Source of the DNA: Pedobacter frigiditerrae
Lineage (GTDB): Bacteria; Bacteroidota; Bacteroidia; Sphingobacteriales; Sphingobacteriaceae
Direction of reading: 5' to 3'
DNA length: 64,000 nucleotides
Assembly: GCF_032678705.1 (NCBI RefSeq)
Contig: NZ_JAVTSS010000002.1
Coordinates: forward strand, 744,001-808,000
The position numbers were made by a program, and so were the translations under genes. The notes beneath the pieces were generated by a model. The model searched no databases. It was not told the origin of the DNA and worked only from the letters and a program-made list of their open reading frames with translations. Numbering within the stretch: the stretch's first letter is position 1; the number at the start of each line of letters is the position of its first letter. Positions 42,081-51,627 of this stretch are shown piece after piece.

Positions 42081-43967
42081 TTATATCAACTCAACACTTC
42101 TACTCACAAAAGCGGTTAATTCTGCTCCCGTTAACATTCCTTGAGAAAGTAAGGCCAAATCAACTGCTTGTTTAGCAAATTTGCTTTGCTCTTCTTCATC
42201 AGCCGATGCTAAAATTTTACTTACCAATTTGTGGTTTCCGTTGATGGCAACTTTGTAGCTATCTGGCATATTTCCGTAGAAACTCATTCCGCCACCCATT
42301 TTAGCCATATCTTTCATTCGGCGCATAAACTCATCCATCGTTACTGTAACTGGAGAATCATCAGGACTTAAACCAACAACTTCTACACTGAAATTAGGTT
42401 TAACAATTGCCTTTTCGAAAATCTCTTTTACTTTGGTCGATTGCTCTTCGCTTAAAACAGATTCTTGCAATTCGTCTTTTTCAATCAGTTGGTTTGCAAC
42501 ACTAGCATCCACACGTTTCAATTGTGTTTTCTCTAATTTTTGCTCTAAACTGCTCACAAAGTGACTATCAATTGGAGAGTTCATTAACAATACATCGTAA
42601 CCCTTTTTCTCAGCCGATTGGATAAATCCATCTTGTTTATCTGGGTCAGTTGTATATAAATAAACTACCGTTCCGTTTTTATCAGTTTGTGCTGGAGCTA
42701 CTTTTTCTTTGTACTCTTCGAAAGTAAAATTCTCACCTTTGGTATTGGTTAGCAAAGCAAAATCTTTTCCTTTATCGTAGAATTTCTCTTCGCTAATCAT
42801 CCCGTACTTAACGAACAAACCAATATTGCTCCATTTTTCTTCATAAGCTTTACGGTCTTTGTTAAATAATTCAGCCAATTTATCAGCTACTTTTTTAGTG
42901 ATGTAACTGTTGATTTTTTTAACGTTGCTATCAGCTTGCAAGAAACTTCTAGATACGTTCAATGGAATATCAGGAGAATCAATTACACCGTGTAATAACA
43001 TCAAAAACTCTGGAACGATATCTTTTACTTCATCAGTAATAAATACCTGGCGACTGAATAATTTGATTTTGTTGCGTTGCATATCAAAATCATCTTTCAC
43101 TTTAGGGAAGTATAAAACTCCTGTTAAGTTGAAAGGATAATCAACGTTTAGGTGAATCCAGAATAACGGATCTTCTGAGAATGGATATAATTGTTTGTAG
43201 AAATCTAAATAATCTGCATCTGACAAATCAGCAGGTGCTTTTGTCCAAATTGGGTTAGTTGTGTTAACGATATTATCAACCTCAACTGATTTGTATTTAG
43301 GTTTATCTTCTTCATCAGCACCATCTTCTTCTTGTTCTGTTTTAGTGCCAAACTTAATTGGAACAGGCAAGAATTTAGCGTATTTATCTAAGATTTGTTG
43401 AAGTTTGCTTTCGCTTAAAAACTCTTCAGATTCTGCATTGATATGTAAAATGATACTTGTACCACGAGTAGTTCTGCTTCCTTCAGAAATTTCGAAAGAT
43501 GTACTACCATCACATGTCCATTTTGCTGGCTCAGCACCATCCTGATAAGATAAAGTTTCAATTTCTACTAAATCTGCAACCATAAACGCAGAATAGAAAC
43601 CTAACCCGAATTTACCGATGATTTCATTTGCGTCTTTAGCATCCTTAAACTTCTCTACAAACTCACTAGCACCCGAGAAAGCAACTTGATTGATGTATTT
43701 TTTGATTTCTTCGGCAGTCATACCTAAACCGTTATCGCTAATTGTAATGGTTTTTGCTACTTCGTCTAAACTTACCTCAACTAATGGCTCGCCAACCTCA
43801 CCATTATACTGACCTAAAGCTCCTAAACGTTTTATTTTTTGAACCGCATCAACTGCGTTAGAAACTAGTTCCCTTAAAAAGATTTCATTATCCGAATACA
43901 GGAATTTCTTGATGATTGGGAAAATGTTTTCAGTGTGTATGGAAATACTTCCTTTTTCTGTTGTCAT
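42081..43967 (-). CDS. htpG: Molecular chaperone HtpG (Hsp90)
   Basis: Cytoplasmic ATP-dependent chaperone. The 628-residue protein has the GHKL ATPase N-terminus (ELVSNAVDAVQKIKRL, TISDNGLGMTAEEI, IGKFGLGFYSAFMVADLVEI), the middle domain (GVLYFPKVKDDFDMQRNKIK, NVSRSFLQADSNVKKI) and a C-terminal dimer domain. Length is standard. Upstream lies a 240-bp gap with a copy of repeat family C. Confidence 0.97.
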   Translation of the reverse strand: MTTEKGSISIHTENIFPIIKKFLYSDNEIFLRELVSNAVDAVQKIKRLGALGQYNGEVGEPLVEVSLDEVAKTITISDNGLGMTAEEIKKYINQVAFSGASEFVEKFKDAKDANEIIGKFGLGFYSAFMVADLVEIETLSYQDGAEPAKWTCDGSTSFEISEGSRTTRGTSIILHINAESEEFLSESKLQQILDKYAKFLPVPIKFGTKTEQEEDGADEEDKPKYKSVEVDNIVNTTNPIWTKAPADLSDADYLDFYKQLYPFSEDPLFWIHLNVDYPFNLTGVLYFPKVKDDFDMQRNKIKLFSRQVFITDEVKDIVPEFLMLLHGVIDSPDIPLNVSRSFLQADSNVKKINSYITKKVADKLAELFNKDRKAYEEKWSNIGLFVKYGMISEEKFYDKGKDFALLTNTKGENFTFEEYKEKVAPAQTDKNGTVVYLYTTDPDKQDGFIQSAEKKGYDVLLMNSPIDSHFVSSLEQKLEKTQLKRVDASVANQLIEKDELQESVLSEEQSTKVKEIFEKAIVKPNFSVEVVGLSPDDSPVTVTMDEFMRRMKDMAKMGGGMSFYGNMPDSYKVAINGNHKLVSKILASADEEEQSKFAKQAVDLALLSQGMLTGAELTAFVSRSVELI

Positions 43968-44096
43968 AATTAATTTATAATTTTTTGATTATACCTATGC
44001 TTATCAATGGCTGTTCCAAAAGTTTTTATAAGTCAAAATGACAGAGCCGATGGGAGTTATGATGAGTATTCGCCATTACCATCTAAAAACCCGAGC

Positions 44097-44132
44097 ATCG
44101 CATTACGATGCCCAGTCAAGCTGAGCATGACG
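44097..44132 (+). repeat. Intergenic repeat family C, copy 1
   Basis: A 36-bp sequence (ATCGCATTACGATGCCCAGT...) that recurs in reverse at 60637-60672 with one mismatch. It lies in the gap upstream of htpG. Confidence 0.85.
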
Positions 44133-44184
44133 AATTTGACCTAGAGCCGAAAGGAGTTATAAGTTAAGTAAATCAATTTTGATG

Positions 44185-44192
44185 TATCTTTG
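44185..44192 (+). promoter_or_regulatory. Promoter -7 box for the membrane protein at 44209
   Basis: TATCTTTG, 16 nt before the ATG. Confidence 0.55.
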
Positions 44193-44208
44193 TTCTACAT
44201 TTTAAGTG

Positions 44209-44664
44209 ATGATTGATATTAAACCTTTAAAACTAATTCACGGTTCTTTTTGCTTTAGCATATTTATTTTTGCTGCGGTTGTTTGTTTGCTAAATAAGGA
44301 CTTGCTAATTTTCGATTTTACTTTGGCGCACCCAGATACAAATACTAACATACTATCTTTTGTTGTGGTTATATTTACTGTTGTGGCAATGAATTTGGGA
44401 ACTTTTCTATTTAACAGATTCATCAACCAAATAGACCCAACGAGTACCGAGCAAGAAAAATTTGAAAAATATCAAGCTGCTTTTTTAGTTAAATGTGCCT
44501 TATTAGAAGCATCGGCAATTTTCAGTATTGTGATGTGTTTAATCACTTATAATTTTTACTTTATCGTTGTTGCGGCTTTCTCATTAATCGCCCTATGGCT
44601 AATGAGACCAACTCGAGAAAAGGTTTTTTCCACTTTACAAATTCAAGATACTAACCCGTTTTAA
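44209..44664 (+). CDS. Membrane protein, hypothetical
   Basis: A 151-residue protein with four predicted helices (about 11-27, 47-66, 95-115, 118-135), the last pair carrying an YNFYFIVVAAFSLIALWLM segment. No domain is recognised. It overlaps the M16 peptidase gene by one base (TAATG), so the two are probably translated together; it may be a membrane partner of the protease. Confidence 0.8.
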   Translation: MIDIKPLKLIHGSFCFSIFIFAAVVCLLNKDLLIFDFTLAHPDTNTNILSFVVVIFTVVAMNLGTFLFNRFINQIDPTSTEQEKFEKYQAAFLVKCALLEASAIFSIVMCLITYNFYFIVVAAFSLIALWLMRPTREKVFSTLQIQDTNPF

Positions 44665-45896
44665 TGGAATACAACGTTCATAATCTAAGTAACGGCATTA
44701 GGCTGTTGCACGTGCCTTCTGCATCGGCTATATCTCACGCTTGTATCATTATCAATAGTGGCTCTAGAGATGAAGAAGCGGCACAAATGGGCTTGGCTCA
44801 TTTTATAGAACACTTGATTTTTAAACGCACAGAAAAGAGAAATACCAATCAGATTTTAACAAGACTGGAAAGTGTAGGGGCAGATTTAAATGCTTATACA
44901 ACCAAAGAATACACTTGCATCCACGCTTCTTTTTTAAACCCATATTTAGATAGAACTTTAGAGCTGTTTAACGATATCGTGTTTCATTCGGTTTTTCCAG
45001 AGGATGAAATGGAAAAGGAAAAAGGTGTAATATTAGATGAGATTACTTCTTATTTAGACCAGCCAGAAGAAGCTATTAACGATGATTTTGAAGACCAGCT
45101 TTTTGCAGGACATCCCTTTGGTAGAAACATTTTAGGAACGCCTGAAACGGTTAATGCTTTAACACAAAAAGACATTCATAAATTCATTGCGGCAAATTAC
45201 CGAACAGATGAAATTGTGGTTGCTGTGATTGGAAACTATGCTCTCAACAAATTTGTTAAAGTGGGTTCAAAACATTTTGAATCTGTTCCGGCTAATTTAG
45301 CTCCGAAAAATAGAATAGTGCCAGTTCCAAATGCGGCGCAAAACATCGTTGTAAACAAGCAAATTTCACAGGCTCATGTAATGATGGGTACGCAAGCTTA
45401 TTCCTTACATCATCCTTATAAAGCCGGATTGTTATTATTAAACAATATGCTTGGCGGAACAGGAATGAGTTCCATTTTAAATCTTCAAATAAGAGAAAAA
45501 TACGGCATTGCTTATACTATAGAATCTAATTATAGTCCGCTAAGTGATACAGGAATTTTTGCGCTTTATTTTGGAACGGACCAAGAAAAACTAGACAAGG
45601 CATTTAGCTTAATAAGCAAGGAGTTTAAGAAAATAAAAGCAAATCCTTTAACAGAAATTCAATTACAAAAAGCTAAAAACAAGTTTATTGGGCAAATTGC
45701 GTTAGGCGAAGAAAACAGAATTGGGCTAATTATCTCGATGGCGAAAAGCTTAATCGATTACAATAAAATTGATGATTTGGAAACTGTTTTTAACAAGATT
45801 AGAGCTGTTACTGTAGCCGATATGGCCAACATTTCTAATGAGATTTTGGATGAAAGTAAGTTGAGCTCGTTGACTTTTTATCCGACGGAAGATTAA
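44664..45896 (+). CDS. M16 family zinc peptidase
   Basis: A 410-residue insulinase-type peptidase. The inverted zinc motif HxxEH is present (HFIEH, residues 46-50) with Glu126 in VILDEI as the third ligand. The second half lacks the motif but keeps SQAHVMMGTQAYSLHHPYK, LNNMLGGTGMSSILNLQIREKYGIAYTI, the usual non-catalytic half. Short, single-motif form, as in processing peptidases. No signal peptide, so probably cytoplasmic. Partner of the preceding membrane protein gene by overlap. Confidence 0.92.
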   Translation: MEYNVHNLSNGIRLLHVPSASAISHACIIINSGSRDEEAAQMGLAHFIEHLIFKRTEKRNTNQILTRLESVGADLNAYTTKEYTCIHASFLNPYLDRTLELFNDIVFHSVFPEDEMEKEKGVILDEITSYLDQPEEAINDDFEDQLFAGHPFGRNILGTPETVNALTQKDIHKFIAANYRTDEIVVAVIGNYALNKFVKVGSKHFESVPANLAPKNRIVPVPNAAQNIVVNKQISQAHVMMGTQAYSLHHPYKAGLLLLNNMLGGTGMSSILNLQIREKYGIAYTIESNYSPLSDTGIFALYFGTDQEKLDKAFSLISKEFKKIKANPLTEIQLQKAKNKFIGQIALGEENRIGLIISMAKSLIDYNKIDDLETVFNKIRAVTVADMANISNEILDESKLSSLTFYPTED

Positions 45897-45982
45897 AGAG
45901 TCCTGCGATTTGAGTATTGCGTATTGAGACTTAATTATCGTTATCACAACAATTTAGCAATAAAGCAATCTAACAATACGTG

Positions 45983-45998
45983 TATTTTTGTATTTTTG
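45983..45998 (+). promoter_or_regulatory. Tandem -7 boxes for def
   Basis: TATTTTTGTATTTTTG contains two TAnnTTTG boxes. The second ends 4 nt before the def ATG, so the mRNA may be nearly leaderless. Confidence 0.6.
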
Positions 45999-46002
45999 CA
46001 CG

Positions 46003-46560
46003 ATGAAATTACCAATTGTAGCTTACGGAGACCCAGTTTTAAAGAAAGTTTGTGTTGATATTGATGAAACATATCCTGATTTGCAACAACTAATTAGCAA
46101 TATGTTCGAAACAATGTACAATGCTAGTGGCGTGGGTTTAGCTGCTCCTCAGATTGGTTTACCTATTCGTTTATTTATTGTAGATACCAAAGGTGATGAA
46201 GAAGAAGAAGCTTACAAAAGAGTATTCATCAATGCCCAAATTTTAGAAGAATCTGGCGAGCCTTGGGCTTTTAACGAAGGTTGTTTAAGTATTCCAGAAG
46301 TTCGTGAAGACGTAATGCGTAAGCCAGATATCTTAATTAGTTATTTCGATGAAAACTGGAAACAACATAAAGCAAAAGTAACTGGTTTTCCTGCAAGAGT
46401 TATTCAACATGAGTACGACCATATTGAGGGCAAACTCTTTACTGATAAACTAAGCTTGTTACGTAAACAACTGTTAAGGGGGAAATTAGATGCAATTTCA
46501 AAAGGGAATGTATCTACAGATTACAAAATGCGTTTCCCTAAACAGAACAAGAAAAGATAA
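46003..46560 (+). CDS. def: Peptide deformylase
   Basis: Removes the formyl group from new proteins. The 185-residue enzyme has all three motifs: GVGLAAPQIG (43-52), EGCLSIP (Cys94 as metal ligand) and QHEYDHIEG (His136, Glu137, His140). The family N-terminus MKLPIVAYGDPVLKK fixes ATG 46003; a TTG 15 bases earlier lies inside the promoter. It is downstream of the M16 gene and likely a unit of its own. Confidence 0.97.
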   Translation: MKLPIVAYGDPVLKKVCVDIDETYPDLQQLISNMFETMYNASGVGLAAPQIGLPIRLFIVDTKGDEEEEAYKRVFINAQILEESGEPWAFNEGCLSIPEVREDVMRKPDILISYFDENWKQHKAKVTGFPARVIQHEYDHIEGKLFTDKLSLLRKQLLRGKLDAISKGNVSTDYKMRFPKQNKKR

Positions 46561-46648
46561 GCTTATTTAAGATTTTAGATTGACGAATTACGATTTACAA
46601 AGTGTAACTAACAATCGTAAATCAAAAATCGTGCATTGTAAATTAAAT

Positions 46649-47290
46649 CTATTGTTCTTCGCTACGCAACTTATCTCCGTTAAAGATAGTCTGCATTAGT
46701 TTACCCCAAGCAAATGGGTTTAGGAGTGGATTAGTCTGACGCATATTTACATTCATCATCCTATCAAAATTATAGCGATAGTTACCATTGCTAATTTCTT
46801 GGCCGTCTCTAGGTAAGGTCTTAATCATCCCTCTTAAAGCTTCAGGAGAAACGTTTCGTTTTGCAATTGCCAAATCATCATCAGCCACTTTCATGGAAAG
46901 AAAATCTTTTGTAAACTCTTCTACAGTTGCCCAAGGATTAACACGAACTGTTCTTAAATAAACGATTTCGGTTTTTAGCTTAATCATCGCAGTAAACTTA
47001 CTATCGGCAATAACACTTGGTAAAACAAAGGTTTTGCTTGTAAAGCCTACCGCTGAAAACAATAACGTATCTCCCGGATGGGCAATGAAAGAAAAATAAC
47101 CTTGGTAGTTAGCGGCGTATTTTTGTTCGTTAAAACTTTGATTGGTAATGGTAACGTATGGCACAACAGAATTGCTGTCAACATCGGTTATGATACCCGA
47201 AAATTGAATTAGTTTACCGCTTTTGATTTCGCTTTGCGCAAAAACAACAGCTGTAAAAAACAATAATATGATAGTTAACCTATACTTCAT
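46649..47290 (-). CDS. CarboxypepD_reg-like exported protein
   Basis: 213 residues with a signal peptide (MKYRLTIILLFFTAVVFA), one CarboxypepD_reg-like domain (about 27-112: FSGIITDVDSNSVVPYVTITN, HPGDTLLFSAVGFTSKTFVL) and a helical tail. No barrel follows, so it is not a TonB receptor; function unknown. It is convergent with def, separated by 88 bp that include short inverted repeats. Confidence 0.82.
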   Translation of the reverse strand: MKYRLTIILLFFTAVVFAQSEIKSGKLIQFSGIITDVDSNSVVPYVTITNQSFNEQKYAANYQGYFSFIAHPGDTLLFSAVGFTSKTFVLPSVIADSKFTAMIKLKTEIVYLRTVRVNPWATVEEFTKDFLSMKVADDDLAIAKRNVSPEALRGMIKTLPRDGQEISNGNYRYNFDRMMNVNMRQTNPLLNPFAWGKLMQTIFNGDKLRSEEQ

Positions 47291-47343
47291 TGTACAAAAA
47301 TACTTGTAAATGGCTTACTGACTAGTTAAATTTTGTTAAAAAC

Positions 47344-47589
47344 TTAATCTTGCTCTGCTAAATCTACAGCAACAACACTAGTAATTTCTGGTACCGCTTT
47401 CATGATAGCTTGTTCAATGCCAGCTTTCATGGTCATGAAACTCATTTTACAACTACCACAGTTACCCAATAATCTTAATTTAACAACGTTGTCCGCCGTA
47501 ATCTCTTCTATGGCAACATTACCTCCATCAGCAATTAAATAAGGCCTGATGGTTTCTAATGCCTGCTCCACTTGTTCTGTTAAACTCAT
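47344..47589 (-). CDS. NifU-like Fe-S scaffold protein
   Basis: An 81-residue NifU C-terminal domain protein with the cluster-binding CxxC (Cys44, Cys47 in LGNCGSCKMS) and the core PYLIADGGNVAIEEI. It carries Fe-S clusters to apoproteins. It starts 34 bp after Mrp stop, another Fe-S assembly protein, so the two likely work together. Confidence 0.95.
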   Translation of the reverse strand: MSLTEQVEQALETIRPYLIADGGNVAIEEITADNVVKLRLLGNCGSCKMSFMTMKAGIEQAIMKAVPEITSVVAVDLAEQD

Positions 47590-47623
47590 CTTATATTGAT
47601 TAAAGTATAAAAATAGTAAATTT

Positions 47624-48700
47624 TTAGCAATTAGCTGTCTGTACGTTATTTATAGAAATTTGTTGAGCAATTTTTCCTGCAATTTCCTTAAATGCAGCAG
47701 CAATCGGACTTTCATTTTCCATAGCTATTGGCTGCCCGTTATCTCCAGCTGATGTAATGCCTTGCACCAAAGGGATTTCCCCTAAAAATGGAACATCATA
47801 TTTTTCTGCTAATTCTTTTCCTCCGTTTTTGCCAAATATGTAATACTTGTTTTCTGGCAACTCTGCCGGAGTGAAATAAGACATGTTTTCTATCACGCCC
47901 AAAACCGGAATATTAATTCCAGGCATTCTGAACATCGCTAACCCTTTTCTGGTATCGGCCAATGCCACTTGTTGAGGTGTGGTAACAATAACGGCCCCTG
48001 CAATGGGGAAACTCTGGCTAATGGTAATATGAATATCTCCTGTACCTGGAGGAAGATCTACAATTAAATAATCTAATTCTCCCCAATCTGCATCATTAAA
48101 CAACTGTTTGATGGCATTTGACGCCATTGGTCCACGCCATGGAACAGGTTGGTCTGGTTCTGCAAAAAACCCTAACGAAAGTAATTTAATCCCATACTTT
48201 TCAATAGGTAGAATTAAACTTTTGCCATCTTCTGTTTCTCTAGCGCTAGGTTTTGCACCAATTAAGCCAAACATAATCGGAACAGATGGGCCATAAATAT
48301 CAGCATCTATTAAGCCAACTTTTGCACCATCTTTAGCTAAAGTTACTGCTAAGTTACTGGCTACGGTAGATTTTCCAACGCCGCCTTTACCAGAAGAAAC
48401 TAAGATTATATTTTTAATGTCTTTCAACTGAGAAATATCTAATGGTTTAGTTACCCTCGAAGTGATATTGATATTGATTTCTGCATCTGCCAAAACAAAA
48501 TGTTTAATTGCATTTGTACATGCGTTTTTCAACATCTCCTTCATCGGACAAGCAGGCGTTGTCAGTTCTAGGGTAAATCCTATCGTTTTATCTTCAATTT
48601 TAACATCTTTAATCATGTTAAGCGTAACCAAATCTTTCTTTAAATCTGGGTCTTCAACATGGCTCAAAGCCGCTAAAACTTGCTCTTTGGTAATTATCAT
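47624..48700 (-). CDS. apbC: Mrp/NBP35 family Fe-S carrier ATPase
   Basis: P-loop ATPase that binds and transfers Fe-S clusters. The 358-residue protein has an N-terminal MIP18/DUF59 domain (about 5-80), the deviant Walker A SSGKGGVGKSTVASNLAV (about 102-119), GLIDADIYGPSVP, and a switch LIVDLPPGTGDI. A CxxC carrying the cluster is not present in the C-terminal part; only ACPMKE (N-terminal) and the last Cys are visible, which is unusual for the family. A promoter box ends 4 nt before the ATG. Confidence 0.93.
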   Translation of the reverse strand: MIITKEQVLAALSHVEDPDLKKDLVTLNMIKDVKIEDKTIGFTLELTTPACPMKEMLKNACTNAIKHFVLADAEININITSRVTKPLDISQLKDIKNIILVSSGKGGVGKSTVASNLAVTLAKDGAKVGLIDADIYGPSVPIMFGLIGAKPSARETEDGKSLILPIEKYGIKLLSLGFFAEPDQPVPWRGPMASNAIKQLFNDADWGELDYLIVDLPPGTGDIHITISQSFPIAGAVIVTTPQQVALADTRKGLAMFRMPGINIPVLGVIENMSYFTPAELPENKYYIFGKNGGKELAEKYDVPFLGEIPLVQGITSAGDNGQPIAMENESPIAAAFKEIAGKIAQQISINNVQTANC

Positions 48701-48704
48701 TCCT

Positions 48705-48712
48705 CAAAATTA
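48705..48712 (-). promoter_or_regulatory. Promoter -7 box for apbC
   Basis: Reverse-strand TAATTTTG matches TAnnTTTG and ends only 4 nt before the ATG, so the mRNA would be nearly leaderless. Confidence 0.5.
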
Positions 48713-48819
48713 ACAAAACATAGGCACAAAAAATTTTCTATCGCCCTTTTTATTGTAATTTTAACGCAGAATAAACATTTGCTATAAGCGTTTGTTTAAC
48801 AATTAATTCTAAATAGTTT

Positions 48820-50979
48820 ATGCAGTTACCAAAAATTAACATTCCCAAGAAATATTTAAAAATCGGCGCTTGGGTTTTAGGTGTATTCCTGCTTTTATTT
48901 CTTTCCGTTGGTGTTTATGCTTATAGCAAAAGAGAAGCTTTATTAAAAAAAATGATGGCTAAGGCTATCGCAAAGGCGGATAAGGATTACGGACTTAAAA
49001 TTAAAATCGGTTCTGCTGGATTTACGGGATTAAGTGCTGTAAATATGAAAGATATTTCTGTGGTTCCAAAAGACCGAGACACTTTATCTACCATAAACGA
49101 CATTACGGTTGCTGTAAAATTATTTCCATTATTATTTGGCGATGTTAAATTGTCTGAAATTAATCTTGACCAAGGAAAGTTGAACATTGTCTTAAGAGAC
49201 TCTATCACAAATATCGACTTCATTTTAAAAAGAAAAAAGAAAGATAGCACCACAACAAAAAGCAAAGTTAATCTTGGTGATTTAGCTAGTGATTTACTAA
49301 ATGAGGTGTTTTATAAAATTCCTGATGACATGGAAATCAAGAATTTTGTGATGAACCTTAACGATAACGATACAGCATCCTTAAAATTCAAAACCAGTGC
49401 AACAATAGATGATGGCAAGTTAACTTCAAACATTGTTGTTAATGACACAACCGTAACTTGGCACGTAAACGGAAAATTAAATCCAGGCAAGAAAAGGCTT
49501 AATGTGATGTTTTTTGCTGATGGAACCAAGTTCGAACTACCAAAATATTTAGAACAAAAGCTGCATACCAAATTAAGTTTCGATACGGCAACAACCGAAA
49601 TGAAAGACGCTGATTACAGTGGCGATGATTATAAAATTTCTGGAGCTTGGTCTATCAAAAATCTAACAATAAATCAAAAAAGGATTTCTTCTGCAGATAT
49701 TGTTGTGCCCGATGCAAAAATAGATGCAGATGTGCTAATTGGGGAGAATTTCATTTCTTTGGACAGCACATCAACTGTGTTTTTGAAAAATGCATCAGTT
49801 CATCCATATTTAAAATATACTTTATCTCCTAACAAGATTTATGAGATGAAGATTAATGCAGAAGAACAAGATGCACAAGCTATTTTCGATGCCTTTCCTG
49901 TAGGCTTATTTGAATCTTTAGAAGGTATTAAAGTACAGGGAAAGTTAAAATATAACCTTGATTTTTATTTAGATACCTCAATTCCCGACAGCGTAAAATT
50001 CGAATCTACCTTAACGCCTACAAACTTTAAGATTGTTAAATGGGGCAAGAACGATTTGCAAAAAATCAATTCAGATTTCGTTTATACGCCTTATGAATAC
50101 GGCAAACCAATGCGAGATATTACCATTGGCCCGTCTAATCCGAACTTTACTCGATTAGAAGATATTTCACCAAATTTCAAAAATGCTATTTTAACTTCCG
50201 AAGACCCATCATTTTACAGACACAAAGGTTTTGTTGAAGAATCTATTCGAAAATCTATCGCTGTAAATTTTAAAGAAAAACGCTTTAAACGTGGCGGAAG
50301 CACCATTTCTATGCAGTTGGTTAAGAATGTTTTCCTAAGTCGCCAAAAAACTTTAGCTCGTAAGGTGGAAGAAATTTTGATAGTTTGGCTAATTGAGAAC
50401 AACCGCTTAATTAGCAAACAACGTATGCTAGAAGTCTATTTCAATATTATAGAAATGGGGCAAAACGTGTATGGAATTGGTGAGGCTTCACGACATTATT
50501 TTGGCAAATCTCCTTCAGAATTATCTGTAGGCGAAGGGATTTTCTTAGCGAACATTGTACCTAAACCAAAGGCTGCAATGTATAAGTTCATGAGCGATGG
50601 TAGCTTGAAATCCTATTTATATCCTTGGTTTAACTTTATTGGTAATACGATGGCTAGAAGAGGATTAACGCTATCAGACACAAGTGGCTACGGCTTTTAT
50701 AATGTGAGGTTGAGAGAAGGTTTAAGGCAATATCTATTGCCAGATTCTGTCGTTATCGACACCAACAAAATTGAGGCCGATGAAGAAGAAATTATGCCTC
50801 CAGGCGGAATGCAGGATAAATCCAAAAATCTGTTTGACAGATTGTTTGGTGGTGCTAAAAAAGATACTGTTACCAAAGCCCCAACTAAAACAACTGATAC
50901 AGTAAAAACAAAAAAACAGCTCCGTCAGGAAAGAAGAGAACAACGCAGAAAAGAAAAAGAAAACGGGGACGAAAGTTAA
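48820..50979 (+). CDS. GT51 peptidoglycan glycosyltransferase with large N-terminal region
   Basis: Predicted glycan-strand polymerase of the inner membrane. The 719-residue protein has one N-terminal helix (about 16-34), a periplasmic region of about 400 residues made of beta-rich repeats that resembles AsmA-type proteins (INLDQGKLNIVLRD), then a GT51 domain (about 445-610) with the catalytic Glu461 in LTSEDPSFYRHKGF, RGGSTISMQLVKN and VYFNIIEMGQNVYGIGEA. The C-terminus is Lys/Arg/Glu-rich. No transpeptidase domain, so it only polymerises glycan. The next gene begins 4 bp later. Confidence 0.9.
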   Translation: MQLPKINIPKKYLKIGAWVLGVFLLLFLSVGVYAYSKREALLKKMMAKAIAKADKDYGLKIKIGSAGFTGLSAVNMKDISVVPKDRDTLSTINDITVAVKLFPLLFGDVKLSEINLDQGKLNIVLRDSITNIDFILKRKKKDSTTTKSKVNLGDLASDLLNEVFYKIPDDMEIKNFVMNLNDNDTASLKFKTSATIDDGKLTSNIVVNDTTVTWHVNGKLNPGKKRLNVMFFADGTKFELPKYLEQKLHTKLSFDTATTEMKDADYSGDDYKISGAWSIKNLTINQKRISSADIVVPDAKIDADVLIGENFISLDSTSTVFLKNASVHPYLKYTLSPNKIYEMKINAEEQDAQAIFDAFPVGLFESLEGIKVQGKLKYNLDFYLDTSIPDSVKFESTLTPTNFKIVKWGKNDLQKINSDFVYTPYEYGKPMRDITIGPSNPNFTRLEDISPNFKNAILTSEDPSFYRHKGFVEESIRKSIAVNFKEKRFKRGGSTISMQLVKNVFLSRQKTLARKVEEILIVWLIENNRLISKQRMLEVYFNIIEMGQNVYGIGEASRHYFGKSPSELSVGEGIFLANIVPKPKAAMYKFMSDGSLKSYLYPWFNFIGNTMARRGLTLSDTSGYGFYNVRLREGLRQYLLPDSVVIDTNKIEADEEEIMPPGGMQDKSKNLFDRLFGGAKKDTVTKAPTKTTDTVKTKKQLRQERREQRRKEKENGDES

Positions 50980-50983
50980 CAAC

Positions 50984-51520
50984 ATGAACAAAATTCAAAT
51001 CAACAATAAGAACTTCGAAATCATGTTAGATAATGACATGATTTGCAAACGAACGCGGTTAATCGGCATCCAGTTAAATGTGGATTTTGAAAACCGTTGC
51101 CCTGTTTTTATTGGCGTGTTAAACGGCAGTTTTTTGTTTATGGCCGATTTGCTTAAAGAGATAGATATTGCTTGCGAGGTGGGCTTTATCAAGGTTGCAT
51201 CTTACCACGGCACAGAAAGTACAGGAAAAATTAAAGAAGCTTTTGGCCTGCCAGAAGATTTGAAAGATAGAGACGTTATTTTAGTGGAGGATATTGTTGA
51301 TACTGGTTTTACCTTAAAATACATTCTAGAAAAAGTTCATGCACAAAACCCTGCTTCCGTTACTGTTTGTAGCTTATTATTTAAACCAGCTGCACTAAAA
51401 GAACCCATTGAAGAATTAAAATATGTTGGCTTCGAAATCCCTAATGAATTTGTGGTTGGTTACGGCTTAGACTATGATGGTTTGGGCAGAAATTTAAAGG
51501 ATATCTATAGAGCTACCTAG
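50984..51520 (+). CDS. hpt: Hypoxanthine phosphoribosyltransferase
   Basis: Purine salvage enzyme that turns hypoxanthine or guanine into the nucleotide. The 178-residue protein shows FIGVLNGSFLFMADLL, the PRPP-binding VILVEDIVDTGFTL and the base-binding VGFEIPNEFVVGYGLDYDG. It lies 4 bp after the transglycosylase gene. Length is typical. Confidence 0.95.
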   Translation: MNKIQINNKNFEIMLDNDMICKRTRLIGIQLNVDFENRCPVFIGVLNGSFLFMADLLKEIDIACEVGFIKVASYHGTESTGKIKEAFGLPEDLKDRDVILVEDIVDTGFTLKYILEKVHAQNPASVTVCSLLFKPAALKEPIEELKYVGFEIPNEFVVGYGLDYDGLGRNLKDIYRAT

Positions 51521-51627
51521 TGATTTAGTCATCGGATGAATATTTTCATCCAGCTTATATTCATCCGATGACTATAAGAATATGATATTTTTTTCCGAAT
51601 TTTGCGGCATACAAAAAACTGAAAACA

